Assembly: GCF_036346855.1 (NCBI RefSeq)
Contig: NZ_CP107841.1
Span: forward strand, 8,560,001 to 8,624,000
DNA from: Streptomyces europaeiscabiei
GTDB lineage: Bacteria > Actinomycetota > Actinomycetes > Streptomycetales > Streptomycetaceae
Direction: 5' to 3'
DNA length: 64,000 nt
The notes below the pieces were generated by a model, which was not told the origin of the DNA, did no database searches, and worked only from the letters and a program-made list of their open reading frames with translations. Shown piece by piece: positions 48,894-58,634 of this stretch. The position numbers and the translations under genes are program-made. The first letter of the stretch is position 1. Each line of letters starts with the position of its first letter.

Positions 48894-50701
48894 GCGCGTC
48901 CGGCGGCAAGGGCAAGGCCAGGCGGAAGACGCAACGGGACCTCGCCGGCGAGGCGTTCGCGGCGGGGCTGGCGACGGTGCGCGGCAACTCCGCGCTGAGC
49001 GCGGTCGGTTTCGACACGTGCCGCAAGGAGGAGTGCGCTCTCGCGCCCCGCGACGGCCTGGTCCGCGTCGATTCCGAGGGTGTGCTGCACGCGCACCCCG
49101 ACCGGATCGCCGCACCCGACGCCTGGGCCTGGGCCATCGCCCACGCCGCCCTCCACCTGGGCTTCGGGCACGTCCCGGCGGCCCGGGGCGTGCGCGAACA
49201 GCCCGACCCGTTCGACCTCGCCGCCCGCTGCGTGGCCGTCAACCGCTTCCTGCTCACGTTCCCCGTCGGCCTGACACCGGAGAACCTGCCCGGCCGCTAT
49301 CCCGACGGCGACGAGGAGCGACTCGCCGCCCGCTGGCGCCGCGACGGGCTCCCGTCGGCGTACGAGCGCTGCGGCACGGCCGGTGGCGAGCCCGACCAGC
49401 TTCTCCTGACCTGGCCCAAGTGGCGGCCGCAGCCCCCGGACCGGCAGCTCGCCTTCGCCCACGCCCTGACCAACACCATGTCCGCAGCGATGGACATGGC
49501 CGGTGGACGCCGCGAGTCCCTGCACGACGAGCCGACCCGCAGGCGGCCCTGGGAGAAGGCGCTGAGCTGGTTCATCTCCTCCTACCCGCTGCTCGGCGGC
49601 ATCGCGGCCGGGATCCGGATCGTCGCCGACGTCGAACTCGCCCACGCCCACGGCATCGCCGTCGCGGCGGTCGACGCGGACGCCGGAGAGATCTACATCA
49701 ACCCGCTCCGGCAGTTCGAGGACGAGGAATGGCGGTTCATCCTCGCCCACGAGATGCTGCACGCCGCCCTGCGCCACGGAGACCGCTGCGGCACCCGCGA
49801 CCCGTACCTGTTCAACATCGCCGCCGACTACGTCATCAACGACTGGCTGCGCGAGATGCAGGTCGGCACCATGCCCGACGGACTCCTGTACGACCCCGAG
49901 CTGGCCGGTCTGTCGGCGGAGGAGGTCTACGACCGGATCGTCGGCGATCTGCGCCGGATGCGCCGGTTGTCCACCCTGCGCGGCAAGGGCGTCGGCGACA
50001 TCCTCGGCGGCCCGCTCGGTTCGCCCGGTGCCTATGTGGACCTCGACGAGTTCTACCGCCGGGGCCTCGCCAGGGGGTTCGACCTGCACGAGCAGCAGGA
50101 TCGCGGTCTCCTGCCCGCGGGTCTGGTCGAGGAGATCCGCGCCCTCAGCCATCCGCCGCTGCCGTGGGACGCCCAACTCGCCCGCTGGTTCGACGAGTTC
50201 GTGCCCAGCCCGCAGGCCGTACGGACCTACGCGCGCCCCTCGCGCCGCCAGTCGGCCACCCCCGACATCCCGCGCGCCGGACGGTACTTCCCGCCCGAGG
50301 AGACGGCCCGCTGCACCTTCGGTGTCGTCCTCGACACATCCGGCTCCATGGACCGCACGCTGCTCGGCAAGGCGCTGGGCGCGATCGCCTCGTACGCCGC
50401 CGCCCGTGACGTACCGGCCGCCCGGGTCGTGTTCTGCGACGCGGCCCCGCACGACGCGGGCTTTCTCCCGGTCACGGAGATCGCCGGGCGTGTCCGCGTC
50501 CATGGGCGCGGCGGCACGGAGTTGCAGCCGGGCATCGACCTGCTGCACCGGGCCGACGACTTCCCGCCGGGCGCTCCCGTCCTCGTCATCACGGACGGCT
50601 GGTGCGACGTGCTGCGCGTGCGGCGTGAACACGCCTATCTGATTCCACAGGGCGCTCGCCTGCCGTTCACCGCGCGAGGGCCGGTGTTCAGGGTGAGATG
50701 A
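48890..50701 (+). CDS. VWA-domain protein with HExxH metallopeptidase-like domain (DUF2201)
   Basis: A 603-residue partner of the MoxR ATPase. The middle domain has a zinc-peptidase motif HEMLH (H287, E288, H291) followed by ALRHGDRCG and NIAADYVIN. The C-terminal von Willebrand A-like domain has a MIDAS DTSGS (482-486), a later Thr in HGRGGTELQPG and ITDGW. The N-terminal 170 residues are helical. No signal peptide or membrane helix, so it is cytosolic. Likely a MoxR-activated metal-dependent protease or co-chaperone (inference from family pairing). Coupled by GTGA. Confidence 0.85.
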   Translation: MSASGGKGKARRKTQRDLAGEAFAAGLATVRGNSALSAVGFDTCRKEECALAPRDGLVRVDSEGVLHAHPDRIAAPDAWAWAIAHAALHLGFGHVPAARGVREQPDPFDLAARCVAVNRFLLTFPVGLTPENLPGRYPDGDEERLAARWRRDGLPSAYERCGTAGGEPDQLLLTWPKWRPQPPDRQLAFAHALTNTMSAAMDMAGGRRESLHDEPTRRRPWEKALSWFISSYPLLGGIAAGIRIVADVELAHAHGIAVAAVDADAGEIYINPLRQFEDEEWRFILAHEMLHAALRHGDRCGTRDPYLFNIAADYVINDWLREMQVGTMPDGLLYDPELAGLSAEEVYDRIVGDLRRMRRLSTLRGKGVGDILGGPLGSPGAYVDLDEFYRRGLARGFDLHEQQDRGLLPAGLVEEIRALSHPPLPWDAQLARWFDEFVPSPQAVRTYARPSRRQSATPDIPRAGRYFPPEETARCTFGVVLDTSGSMDRTLLGKALGAIASYAAARDVPAARVVFCDAAPHDAGFLPVTEIAGRVRVHGRGGTELQPGIDLLHRADDFPPGAPVLVITDGWCDVLRVRREHAYLIPQGARLPFTARGPVFRVR

Positions 50702-50791
50702 GGCTCGGACCGCCCGGAGTGTGATCGGATGGGGGCAGGCAACCCGGAACCGGGAAACGGCAACCGGGAACCACATGCGAAAGGAATGACC

Positions 50792-51220
50792 GTGGCTACC
50801 ACGCGCTCCGCACACACCGTCTGGGAAGGCAACCTGCTCGAGGGCAACGGTGTCGTCACCTTCGACTCCTCCGGTGCCATCGCCGAGCAGCCCGTGACGT
50901 GGGCGTCCCGCGCCCAGGACGCGAACGGCAAGACGAGCCCCGAGGAGCTGATCGCGGCCGCCCACTCCAGCTGCTTCTCCATGGCCTTCTCCCACGCCCT
51001 CGCCGGTGCCGGGACCCCGCCCACCAAGCTCCTCACCTCCGCCGACGTGACCTTCCAGCCGGGCGAGGGCATCACGGGCATCCACATCACCGTGGAGGGC
51101 ACCGTGCCCGGCCTCGACGAGGAGGCCTTCGTGGCCGCCGCCGAGGAAGCCAAGGTGAACTGCCCCGTCAGCCAGGCCCTCAAGGCCGTACCGATCACCC
51201 TCTCGGCCAAGCTGGCCTGA
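50792..51220 (+). CDS. OsmC/Ohr-family peroxiredoxin (OsmC type)
   Basis: A 142-residue peroxidase reducing organic hydroperoxides with thiols. The two redox cysteines are in AAAHSSCFSMAFSHAL and EAKVNCPVSQALKA, the OsmC arrangement. The GTG at 50792 has AAAGGA 6 bp upstream; the ATG at 50786 is too close to the same site. Between the MoxR/VWA pair and dnaK, all on the plus strand, giving a stress-protection neighbourhood. Confidence 0.9.
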   Translation: MATTRSAHTVWEGNLLEGNGVVTFDSSGAIAEQPVTWASRAQDANGKTSPEELIAAAHSSCFSMAFSHALAGAGTPPTKLLTSADVTFQPGEGITGIHITVEGTVPGLDEEAFVAAAEEAKVNCPVSQALKAVPITLSAKLA

Positions 51221-51240
51221 CCGACTGCTTCGCACGCCCC

Positions 51241-51261
51241 ATTGACAAGAACCCACTCAAG
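51241..51261 (+). promoter_or_regulatory. HAIR-like (HspR) element and TTGACA box before the dnaK paralogue
   Basis: ACTCAAG (51255-51261) is a perfect right arm of the HspR-associated inverted repeat CTTGAGT-N7-ACTCAAG. The left arm position (51241-51247) reads ATTGACA, 4 of 7 matching. TTGACA (51242-51247) is also a -35-type hexamer, although a good -10 is not evident. It lies 54 bp before the start codon. Confidence 0.5.
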
Positions 51262-51314
51262 TTTTGTGCTGGTGGTGGGGACACTTGGCGGAACCTTGCT
51301 GGAAGGGGACGGCG

Positions 51315-53195
<1,881 letters not shown>

Positions 53196-53214
53196 GCGGC
53201 GGATCGGCGGGCGC

Positions 53215-54078
53215 TCAGTACTGGTCGCGGTAGCGCCTCAGGAGTGTTCTCGTCTCCTCGGCGGAAGCCGCGTGCGCGGCCATGTGGTCGAGGACTTCGA
53301 GGTGGAGGGCGACCTCGGTGCGGGAGTCGAGGTAGAGGGCGCCGGTGAGGTACTCGGTGTAGACCATGTCGGGGAGTTCCGGTTCGGCGAAGCGGAACAG
53401 GGAGAAGGGGGCGTAGGTGCCCGGGTGGGGCCCGCTCGCGAACTCGCAGACCTGAAGGATGACGTTGTCCTTCTCGGTGATCTCCAGCAGCCGGTCGAGC
53501 TGGTCGCGCATCACCTGGGAGCGGATGCTCACCGGACGCTTGAGGGCGGTCTCGTCCATGATCACCCACAGATGCGGCGGCTGCTCCTGGGTGAGGAGCT
53601 TCTGTCTCGCCATCCGCAACGACACATGGCGTTCGATCGTCTCGGGACCGGTCCGGCCGACGGTCCCGGCCTCCATCACGGCCCGCGCGTACTCCTCGGT
53701 CTGCAGCATCCCCGGCACGAAGTGCGGCTCGTACTGCCGGATCAGATGCGCCGCGCCCTCAAGGCTGACGTACACGCTGAACCAGTCGGGCAGCACATCG
53801 TGGTACCGCTGCCACCACCCCGGCTTGTTCGCCTCCTCGGCCAGCGTCACGAAGGCGGCGGCGTCGTGCTCGGCGACGCCGTACGTCGTCAGCAGGACCT
53901 GGACGTACGGGATCTTGAGCGCGACATCTGCGGTCTCCATGCGCCGTACGGTCGCCGGGGCGACATGGAGGACGCGTGCCGCCTCCTCGCGCTTGAGCCC
54001 GGCGGCTTCCCGCAGTTCCTGGAGCCGTCTTCCGAGCACCACCTGACCCACGGTGGGGGCGGGTCGCCGCTCACTCAC
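53215..54078 (-). CDS. XRE-type HTH regulator with DUF5753
   Basis: A 287-residue streptomycete regulator. The helix-turn-helix (about 15-70) starts [40 protein letters not shown] in order. The rest is DUF5753, with [32 protein letters not shown] and [13 protein letters not shown]. These regulators usually sit beside a small DUF397 gene; none is present here. The GTG at 54078 follows GGGAGG at 6 bp; a GTG at 54093 is possible. An inverted repeat lies about 45 bp upstream. Confidence 0.9.
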   Translation of the reverse strand: MSERRPAPTVGQVVLGRRLQELREAAGLKREEAARVLHVAPATVRRMETADVALKIPYVQVLLTTYGVAEHDAAAFVTLAEEANKPGWWQRYHDVLPDWFSVYVSLEGAAHLIRQYEPHFVPGMLQTEEYARAVMEAGTVGRTGPETIERHVSLRMARQKLLTQEQPPHLWVIMDETALKRPVSIRSQVMRDQLDRLLEITEKDNVILQVCEFASGPHPGTYAPFSLFRFAEPELPDMVYTEYLTGALYLDSRTEVALHLEVLDHMAAHAASAEETRTLLRRYRDQY

Positions 54079-54121
54079 GCCACGCCTCCCCACGCGCCGG
54101 GATGTACGAACAGTCTGTCAT

Positions 54122-54155
54122 GTTCCGGTGGACCTCTCACAGGGGCCACCGGAAC
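54122..54155. promoter_or_regulatory. 10-bp perfect inverted repeat in the divergent promoter region
   Basis: GTTCCGGTGG (54122-54131) and CCACCGGAAC (54146-54155), 14 bp apart, 44 bp upstream of the XRE/DUF5753 start. Because the next gene is divergent, this is more likely an operator than a terminator. The remaining 290 bp of the gap up to 54448 show nothing recognisable. Confidence 0.5.
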
Positions 54156-54448
54156 GGGACGCCCCGGATTCCGGATGCCCGGAAGGTCCGACGCGTCGTC
54201 TCCGGCGGTCGCCCGCCACGACGACCCCAGAGGGTACGGGGTGCCATGACCCCGGAGGTAATCGACGGCCTCACGCCCCGCACGGCAAGGTGAGGTCACC
54301 GGCTTCCGGGCCGGTGCACTGCGGTCCGGGGTCCGGCCCCGGCGACCCGCGCCCGCTCGTCGGACGCTCCGCCCGCCGCTGCCCGTCCGGCCGCCGTCCC
54401 GGCCCCGCCGCCTCTTCCGATCTCCACCTCGACAGAGAGTGATTCGCC

Positions 54449-54877
54449 ATGTCCGTGACCATGTCCTCGACCGGGCTCGCCGTACTCGCCAGGACCACCG
54501 ACCCCCGGACCATGCTGCGCCGCTTCCTCGCGGTGGACGCCGTGGTGACCGGGGCGAACGGCCTCGCCTACCTCGCCGTGGCCGGGCCTCTCGGCCGGTT
54601 CCTCGGCGTCGGCCCCGGACTTCTCGTCGCGCTCGGCGCCCTTCTCGCGCTGTACGCGGTGGGCGTCGCCCTGTCGGCCTCGCGCGAGCGTCCGCCGGCG
54701 CTCCCCGTGCAGGCCGTGATCGGGGCCAACCTCGCCTGGTCGGTCCTCAGCCTCGTCGCCCTGGTGCTGTGGCTGACGCCGAGCACGGCGGGCGCGGTGT
54801 GGACCCTGACGCAGGCGCTGACCGTGGCCGGGTTCGCGGCGGTCCAGTACGTCGCCCTGCGCGCGGCCGACCGCTGA
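54449..54877 (+). CDS. small four-helix integral membrane protein
   Basis: A 142-residue protein with four hydrophobic segments (about 30-50, 54-75, 88-110, 115-137) and few charges, in the pattern of streptomycete SPW/DoxX-like small membrane proteins. The start is MSVTMSSTGLAVLARTTDPR. No motif suggests transport or catalysis. Divergent from the DUF5753 regulator and convergent with the MmyB-like one, whose stop is 8 bp away. Confidence 0.7.
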   Translation: MSVTMSSTGLAVLARTTDPRTMLRRFLAVDAVVTGANGLAYLAVAGPLGRFLGVGPGLLVALGALLALYAVGVALSASRERPPALPVQAVIGANLAWSVLSLVALVLWLTPSTAGAVWTLTQALTVAGFAAVQYVALRAADR

Positions 54878-54884
54878 GGGGACG

Positions 54885-55730
54885 TCAGGACAACAGCGAG
54901 TGGAGGTACTTGACCGTCGCCGGGTCGGCCGGGAGGAACGTCTCGATGGCCAGCTCGGCCACGGTCACGTCCATGGGGGTGTTGAACGTGGAGACCGAGG
55001 AGATGAAGGACAGCACCCGGCCCTCGTGCTCGATCCGCATCGGCAACGCGAAGTAGGCACTCGCCCGCGCGCCGGGTTCCTCATCCGGTTCCTCGTCGGG
55101 CGTGCCCGGCGGCAGCGGGTACGCCGCCACCTCCTCGTACAGCGTGCGCAACGGCTCCGAGCGGTGCAGCGCGACCTGGCGTTCCATCTGCTCCAGAAGG
55201 TGCCCGCGCCAGGCACGCAGATTGCGGATGCGCGGCGCCATCCCCTCGGGGTGGAGAGTCAGCCGCATCGCGTTGACGGGCGGCGCGAGAAGCGCCTCGG
55301 AGACCCCGTCCAGCAGCATGACGATGCCCCGGTTGGCGGCCATGACCTCGTACGTCGCGTTCATCACCAGCGCCGGATACGGCTCGTAGCCCTGGATCAG
55401 CCGTTCCACGCCCTCGCGCAGCGCGGCCATCGACGGGTCGTCCAGAGGGGTCTCCGGGTAGCGCGGGGCGTAACCGGCCGCGAGGAGCAGCGCGTTGCGC
55501 TCCCGCACCGGTACGTCCAGGTGCTCGGCGAGCCGCAGCACCATCTCCTCGCTCGGGCGGGAGCGGCCCGTCTCGACGAAGCTGATGTGCCGCGCCGACG
55601 AACCGGCCCGCAGCGCCAACTCCAGCTGACTGACCCGCCGTTGCTCCCGCCAGGCTCGCAGCAGCGGGCCCACGCCCAGGTCGGAAGGGGCGGCGGGGGG
55701 ACCCGGTGAACCGGTCGGGACAATGGTCAT
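54885..55730 (-). CDS. XRE-type HTH regulator with MmyB-like ligand-binding domain
   Basis: A 281-residue transcription factor. The HTH (about 18-75) is LLRAWREQRRVSQLELALRAG then SARHISFVETGRSRPSEEMV. The MmyB-like PAS-related ligand domain (about 105-275) includes YEPYPALVMNATYEVMAANRGIVMLLDG and ALPMRIEHEGRVLSFISSVSTFNTPMDVT, a conserved ending. Members bind fatty-acid-like ligands and often control the gene divergent to them. Here that is the ADP-ribosylglycohydrolase, with only 36 bp between starts. Confidence 0.9.
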   Translation of the reverse strand: MTIVPTGSPGPPAAPSDLGVGPLLRAWREQRRVSQLELALRAGSSARHISFVETGRSRPSEEMVLRLAEHLDVPVRERNALLLAAGYAPRYPETPLDDPSMAALREGVERLIQGYEPYPALVMNATYEVMAANRGIVMLLDGVSEALLAPPVNAMRLTLHPEGMAPRIRNLRAWRGHLLEQMERQVALHRSEPLRTLYEEVAAYPLPPGTPDEEPDEEPGARASAYFALPMRIEHEGRVLSFISSVSTFNTPMDVTVAELAIETFLPADPATVKYLHSLLS

Positions 55731-55766
55731 ACGAAGAACGTAACCGAGGCGATCGAGGAGTGGCTC

Positions 55767-56834
55767 GTGTACAACCCGTGGAACCCGTCCTGGGAGGCGA
55801 CGGCCGTCTACCGGGCGCGGGTACGAGGGTGCCTGCTGGGCGGCGCGGTCGGGGACGCGCTCGGCTATCCGGTCGAGTTCTCCTCGCTGCCGCAGATCCG
55901 GTCCACGTACGGCGAGCGGGGCGTGACCGGGCTCGTGCCGGACGGCGACGGCGTCGTGGGGCGGGTCAGCGACGACACGCAGATGACGCTCTTCACCGTC
56001 GAGGGACTCCACCAGGCCCACCAGCACGAGCGGCGCAAGGGCGTCGACGGCGTCTGGTCCGAGCTGGTCCGGGGCGCCTACGGCCGCTGGCTCGACACCC
56101 AGCGGCAGCCCGGCCCCGACCCGCGCGCCGTCTCCGGGCTCGCCGCCCAGCCCTGGCTCTACGCCCGCCGCGCCCCGGGCAACGCCTGTCTGTCCGGCCT
56201 CGCCAAGCCGTACCGGTCCGAACCGGCGGTCCCGCCGGGGCGGCCCGGACCCGTCAACCCGGACTCCAAGGGCTGCGGCACGGTCATGCGCTCGGCCCCC
56301 TTCGGGCTGGCCCGCGTGTCGGCCGAGACCGCGTTCGAGCGAGCCGTGCTGTCGGCCCGGATGACCCACGGCCACCCCACCGGCTACTACGCGGCCGGTG
56401 CCTTCGCCGCGATCGTCGCCCACCTGGTGGCCGACGAGTCCCTGGAGGGCGCCGTGCTCCGATCGCTGCGGCTGCTCGCCCGCCACCCCGGTCACGAGGA
56501 GACCACCACGGCCCTGACCCGCGCCCTGGACCTGGCCGGCGAGGGCGCCCCGACCGCCGAGAAGCTCGAATCCCTCGGCGCCGGCTGGGTCGCCGAGGAG
56601 GCGCTCGCGATGGGCCTGTACTGCGCCCTCGCCACGCACAGTGTCACCGAGGCCCTGCTCCTGGCCGTCAACCACTCCGGAGACAGCGACTCCACCGGCT
56701 CCCTCTGCGGCAACCTCCTGGGCGCCCACCACGGTGACCACGGCCTGCCCCAGGAGTGGGTGGCGGCGACGGAGGGCCGCGCCGCGATCACGGTGCTGGC
56801 GGACGACTTCGCGGCGGAGTGCGTACGGATCTGA
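55767..56834 (+). CDS. ADP-ribosylglycohydrolase (DraG-like)
   Basis: A 355-residue hydrolase of the ARH/DraG family, which removes ADP-ribose from proteins or nucleic acids using two magnesium ions. Seen: RGCLLGGAVGDALGYPVEF, VSDDTQMTLF (first metal site), SKGCGTVMRSAPFGL, MTHGHPTGYYAAG and NHSGDSDSTGSLCGNLLGA (the second metal site D-x-D-S/T). Full length. GTG start at 55767. It shares a 36-bp promoter region with the MmyB-like regulator, which probably controls it. No ADP-ribosyltransferase gene is nearby. Confidence 0.92.
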   Translation: MYNPWNPSWEATAVYRARVRGCLLGGAVGDALGYPVEFSSLPQIRSTYGERGVTGLVPDGDGVVGRVSDDTQMTLFTVEGLHQAHQHERRKGVDGVWSELVRGAYGRWLDTQRQPGPDPRAVSGLAAQPWLYARRAPGNACLSGLAKPYRSEPAVPPGRPGPVNPDSKGCGTVMRSAPFGLARVSAETAFERAVLSARMTHGHPTGYYAAGAFAAIVAHLVADESLEGAVLRSLRLLARHPGHEETTTALTRALDLAGEGAPTAEKLESLGAGWVAEEALAMGLYCALATHSVTEALLLAVNHSGDSDSTGSLCGNLLGAHHGDHGLPQEWVAATEGRAAITVLADDFAAECVRI

Positions 56835-56933
56835 CGCTCGCGGAGGTGTCTGACCAGGGACTCGGCGGCTCGGCTGTGGCAGTCTGAAAGGGACCGCACG
56901 TCACGGAGGGGACGTCTCGGAAGGAGAGGGCCC

Positions 56934-57239
56934 ATGCCCGTCGAACCCCTGTCGCAGAAGGAGATCGAGGACCGGCTCGTGGAACTGCCCGGCTGGTCGC
57001 TGGACGGGGGCCGGATCGCCCGCTCCTACCGGCTGGGCTCGCACTTCGCGGCGACCGCGCTGGTCGTGCACATCGCCCAGACGCAGGAGGAGCTGGGCCA
57101 CCACTCCGACCTCACCCTCGGCTACAACACGGTATCGCTGACCATCAGCACGCACAGCGCGGGCGGCGCCGTCACCGAGAAGGACTTCGAGCTGGCCCGC
57201 AGGGTGGAGGCGCTCGCGCCGGGCCACGGGGCGAGCTGA
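56934..57239 (+). CDS. phhB: pterin-4a-carbinolamine dehydratase
   Basis: A 101-residue enzyme that dehydrates 4a-hydroxytetrahydropterin, for recycling of pterin cofactors, or a moonlighting protein. The conserved His motif appears as ELGHHSDLTLGYNTVSLTISTHSAGG, with E/HH and later H. The N-terminal PLSQKEIEDRLVELPGWSLDGGRIARSY is typical. GGAAGGAGAGGG precedes the ATG. The next gene begins 5 bp after its stop. Confidence 0.92.
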   Translation: MPVEPLSQKEIEDRLVELPGWSLDGGRIARSYRLGSHFAATALVVHIAQTQEELGHHSDLTLGYNTVSLTISTHSAGGAVTEKDFELARRVEALAPGHGAS

Positions 57240-57244
57240 GGCGG

Positions 57245-57985
57245 GTGCTGGACTACGACAAGGAGGCCGGTGACTACGACGCCCTGCGCGGCGGTGAGCC
57301 CCGGGCCGAGGCCGCCGCCCGCGCCGTACTGGGCCTCGTCCCCGAGGGCACCCGCCGACTGCTCGACATCGCCTGCGGCACCGGGATCGTGACCCGGCGG
57401 TTCGCGGCCGCACGGGACGGGATGCGGGTCACGGGCCTCGACCTCACCCACGCGATGGCGAGCCGGGCCGCCGTCCGGCTGCCCGGCTCCGTCGTCATCG
57501 GCGACGGCCGCCGGCTCCCCTTCCGCGAGGGGGAGTTCGACGCCGTCACCAGCGTGTGGCTACTGCATCTGCTCAGCGGTCCCGAGGACGTACGGGCCGT
57601 GGTCGGCGAGTGCGCCCGCGTGCTCCGCCCCGGCGGCGTCTATGTCACCACCGTCGACAAGGGCGCCTCCCACAACGTGGGCAGCGACATCGACGCCGTG
57701 CTGGCCCCCCGCCCCAGGGCCCCGGCCATGGACCCCGCGGCGGCCGTCGAGAGGTACGCCGACGAGCACGGTCTGCGCGCCGCCGGGCAGGCCCGCTTTC
57801 CGGGGCGCGGCCAGGGCCGCAGCCCCCGCCGCACCGTCGCCGATCTGCGCCGCGGCTGGTTCGTCACACTCCCGCCCGGCGATCCGCTGGCCGACGACTA
57901 CGCGGTACGGCTCGCGGCCCTCCCCGACCAGGACCGGCCACGCCCGGATCCGGAGTTCAGCCTGCGGGCGTTCCGCAAGGCGTGA
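57245..57985 (+). CDS. class I SAM-dependent methyltransferase
   Basis: A 246-residue methyltransferase. Motif I is LLDIACGTGIVTRRFA, motif II the D in VTGLDLTHAMA, then IGDGRRLPFREGEFDAVTSVWLLHLL, the UbiE-like motifs II/III, and ARVLRPGGVYVTTVD. Acceptor unknown. GTG start five bases after the pterin dehydratase stop, so likely in the same transcript. Confidence 0.87.
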   Translation: MLDYDKEAGDYDALRGGEPRAEAAARAVLGLVPEGTRRLLDIACGTGIVTRRFAAARDGMRVTGLDLTHAMASRAAVRLPGSVVIGDGRRLPFREGEFDAVTSVWLLHLLSGPEDVRAVVGECARVLRPGGVYVTTVDKGASHNVGSDIDAVLAPRPRAPAMDPAAAVERYADEHGLRAAGQARFPGRGQGRSPRRTVADLRRGWFVTLPPGDPLADDYAVRLAALPDQDRPRPDPEFSLRAFRKA

Positions 57986-58034
57986 GAGCGGCCGGCGATC
58001 AGGACACCGTCGGCCGCGAGGACGTACGGGCCGC

Positions 58035-58400
58035 TCACGCGCGGTGTCCGGTGGCGGCGGCCCTACCGGCGGTTCCGCCGGGCAGGGAATCGGCCACGTA
58101 CGCGTCGAGGTCGGGTACTTCTGGGGCGAGGACGTGCCGTACCCAGGCGTCGCGTTCGTGCTGGATCGGCTGGAGTTCCCAGACGCAGCCGATCCACGGC
58201 CGGTCGGAGTGACGAGGGGGGTGCCGCCGGTTCGAGCGAGGCCGAGAAGTGGGGGAGGGCGGGGTCGCCGTCGGGGCAGCCGAGCACCGGCTGGCCCGCC
58301 GCCGCGCCGCCGAAGTGGGGGACGTTGTCCCACACCCGGCTGTACGCGTTGAGGTGGGCCCCGCTGTCACCGCCCCGGTGCAGCACCACGAAGGTCGCGG
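58035..58400 (-). pseudogene. C-terminal part of a conserved hypothetical protein, frameshifted
   Basis: Two minus-strand frames carry consecutive parts of one protein. The right one reads [20 protein letters not shown] then DNVPHFGGAAAGQPVLGCPD. The left one reads RPWIGCVWELQPIQHERDAW then VRHVLAPEVPDLDAYVADSL and stops at 58035. The break lies between about 58205 and 58260, near a run of six G at 58215-58222. The N-terminal half is missing; the sequence to the right switches to another gene remnant at about 58400. I recall similar streptomycete hypotheticals without known function. Confidence 0.6.
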
Positions 58401-58403
58401 CGG

Positions 58404-58599
58404 GGGCCCCGGGACGACGGCTGGACCACGGTCAGCGTGCCCATCGAGTCCGTCGAGCACGCACACGGTGAGTTCCTGCGGCTGGGCGCGGACGTCGAGG
58501 TGCTGGAACCGGCCGGGCTGCGCGGGACGATCGCCCGGACCGTGACCGAACTGGCCGAAAGGTACGGCAACGTGGCCGGGACCGGCGGCGACCGATAGT
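58404..58599 (+). pseudogene. C-terminal remnant of a WYL-domain (DeoR/YafY-type) regulator
   Basis: About 60 codons reading [20 protein letters not shown] then [20 protein letters not shown] and a terminal helix with ELAERYGN. This is the last strand and helix region of WYL-type regulators. The HTH and WYL core are absent; the sequence to the left belongs to the opposite-strand remnant. No start codon or ribosome site supports expression. Confidence 0.6.
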
Positions 58600-58634
58600 G
58601 CGGAACCCGTCCGTCCTTTCTGGAGGTTCGTCAC

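Noticed and set aside
45307..49115. Long minus-strand frames opposite the phosphodiesterase-like and MoxR genes
   Set aside because: Antisense shadows. The plus-strand genes carry complete catalytic motifs and ribosome sites.
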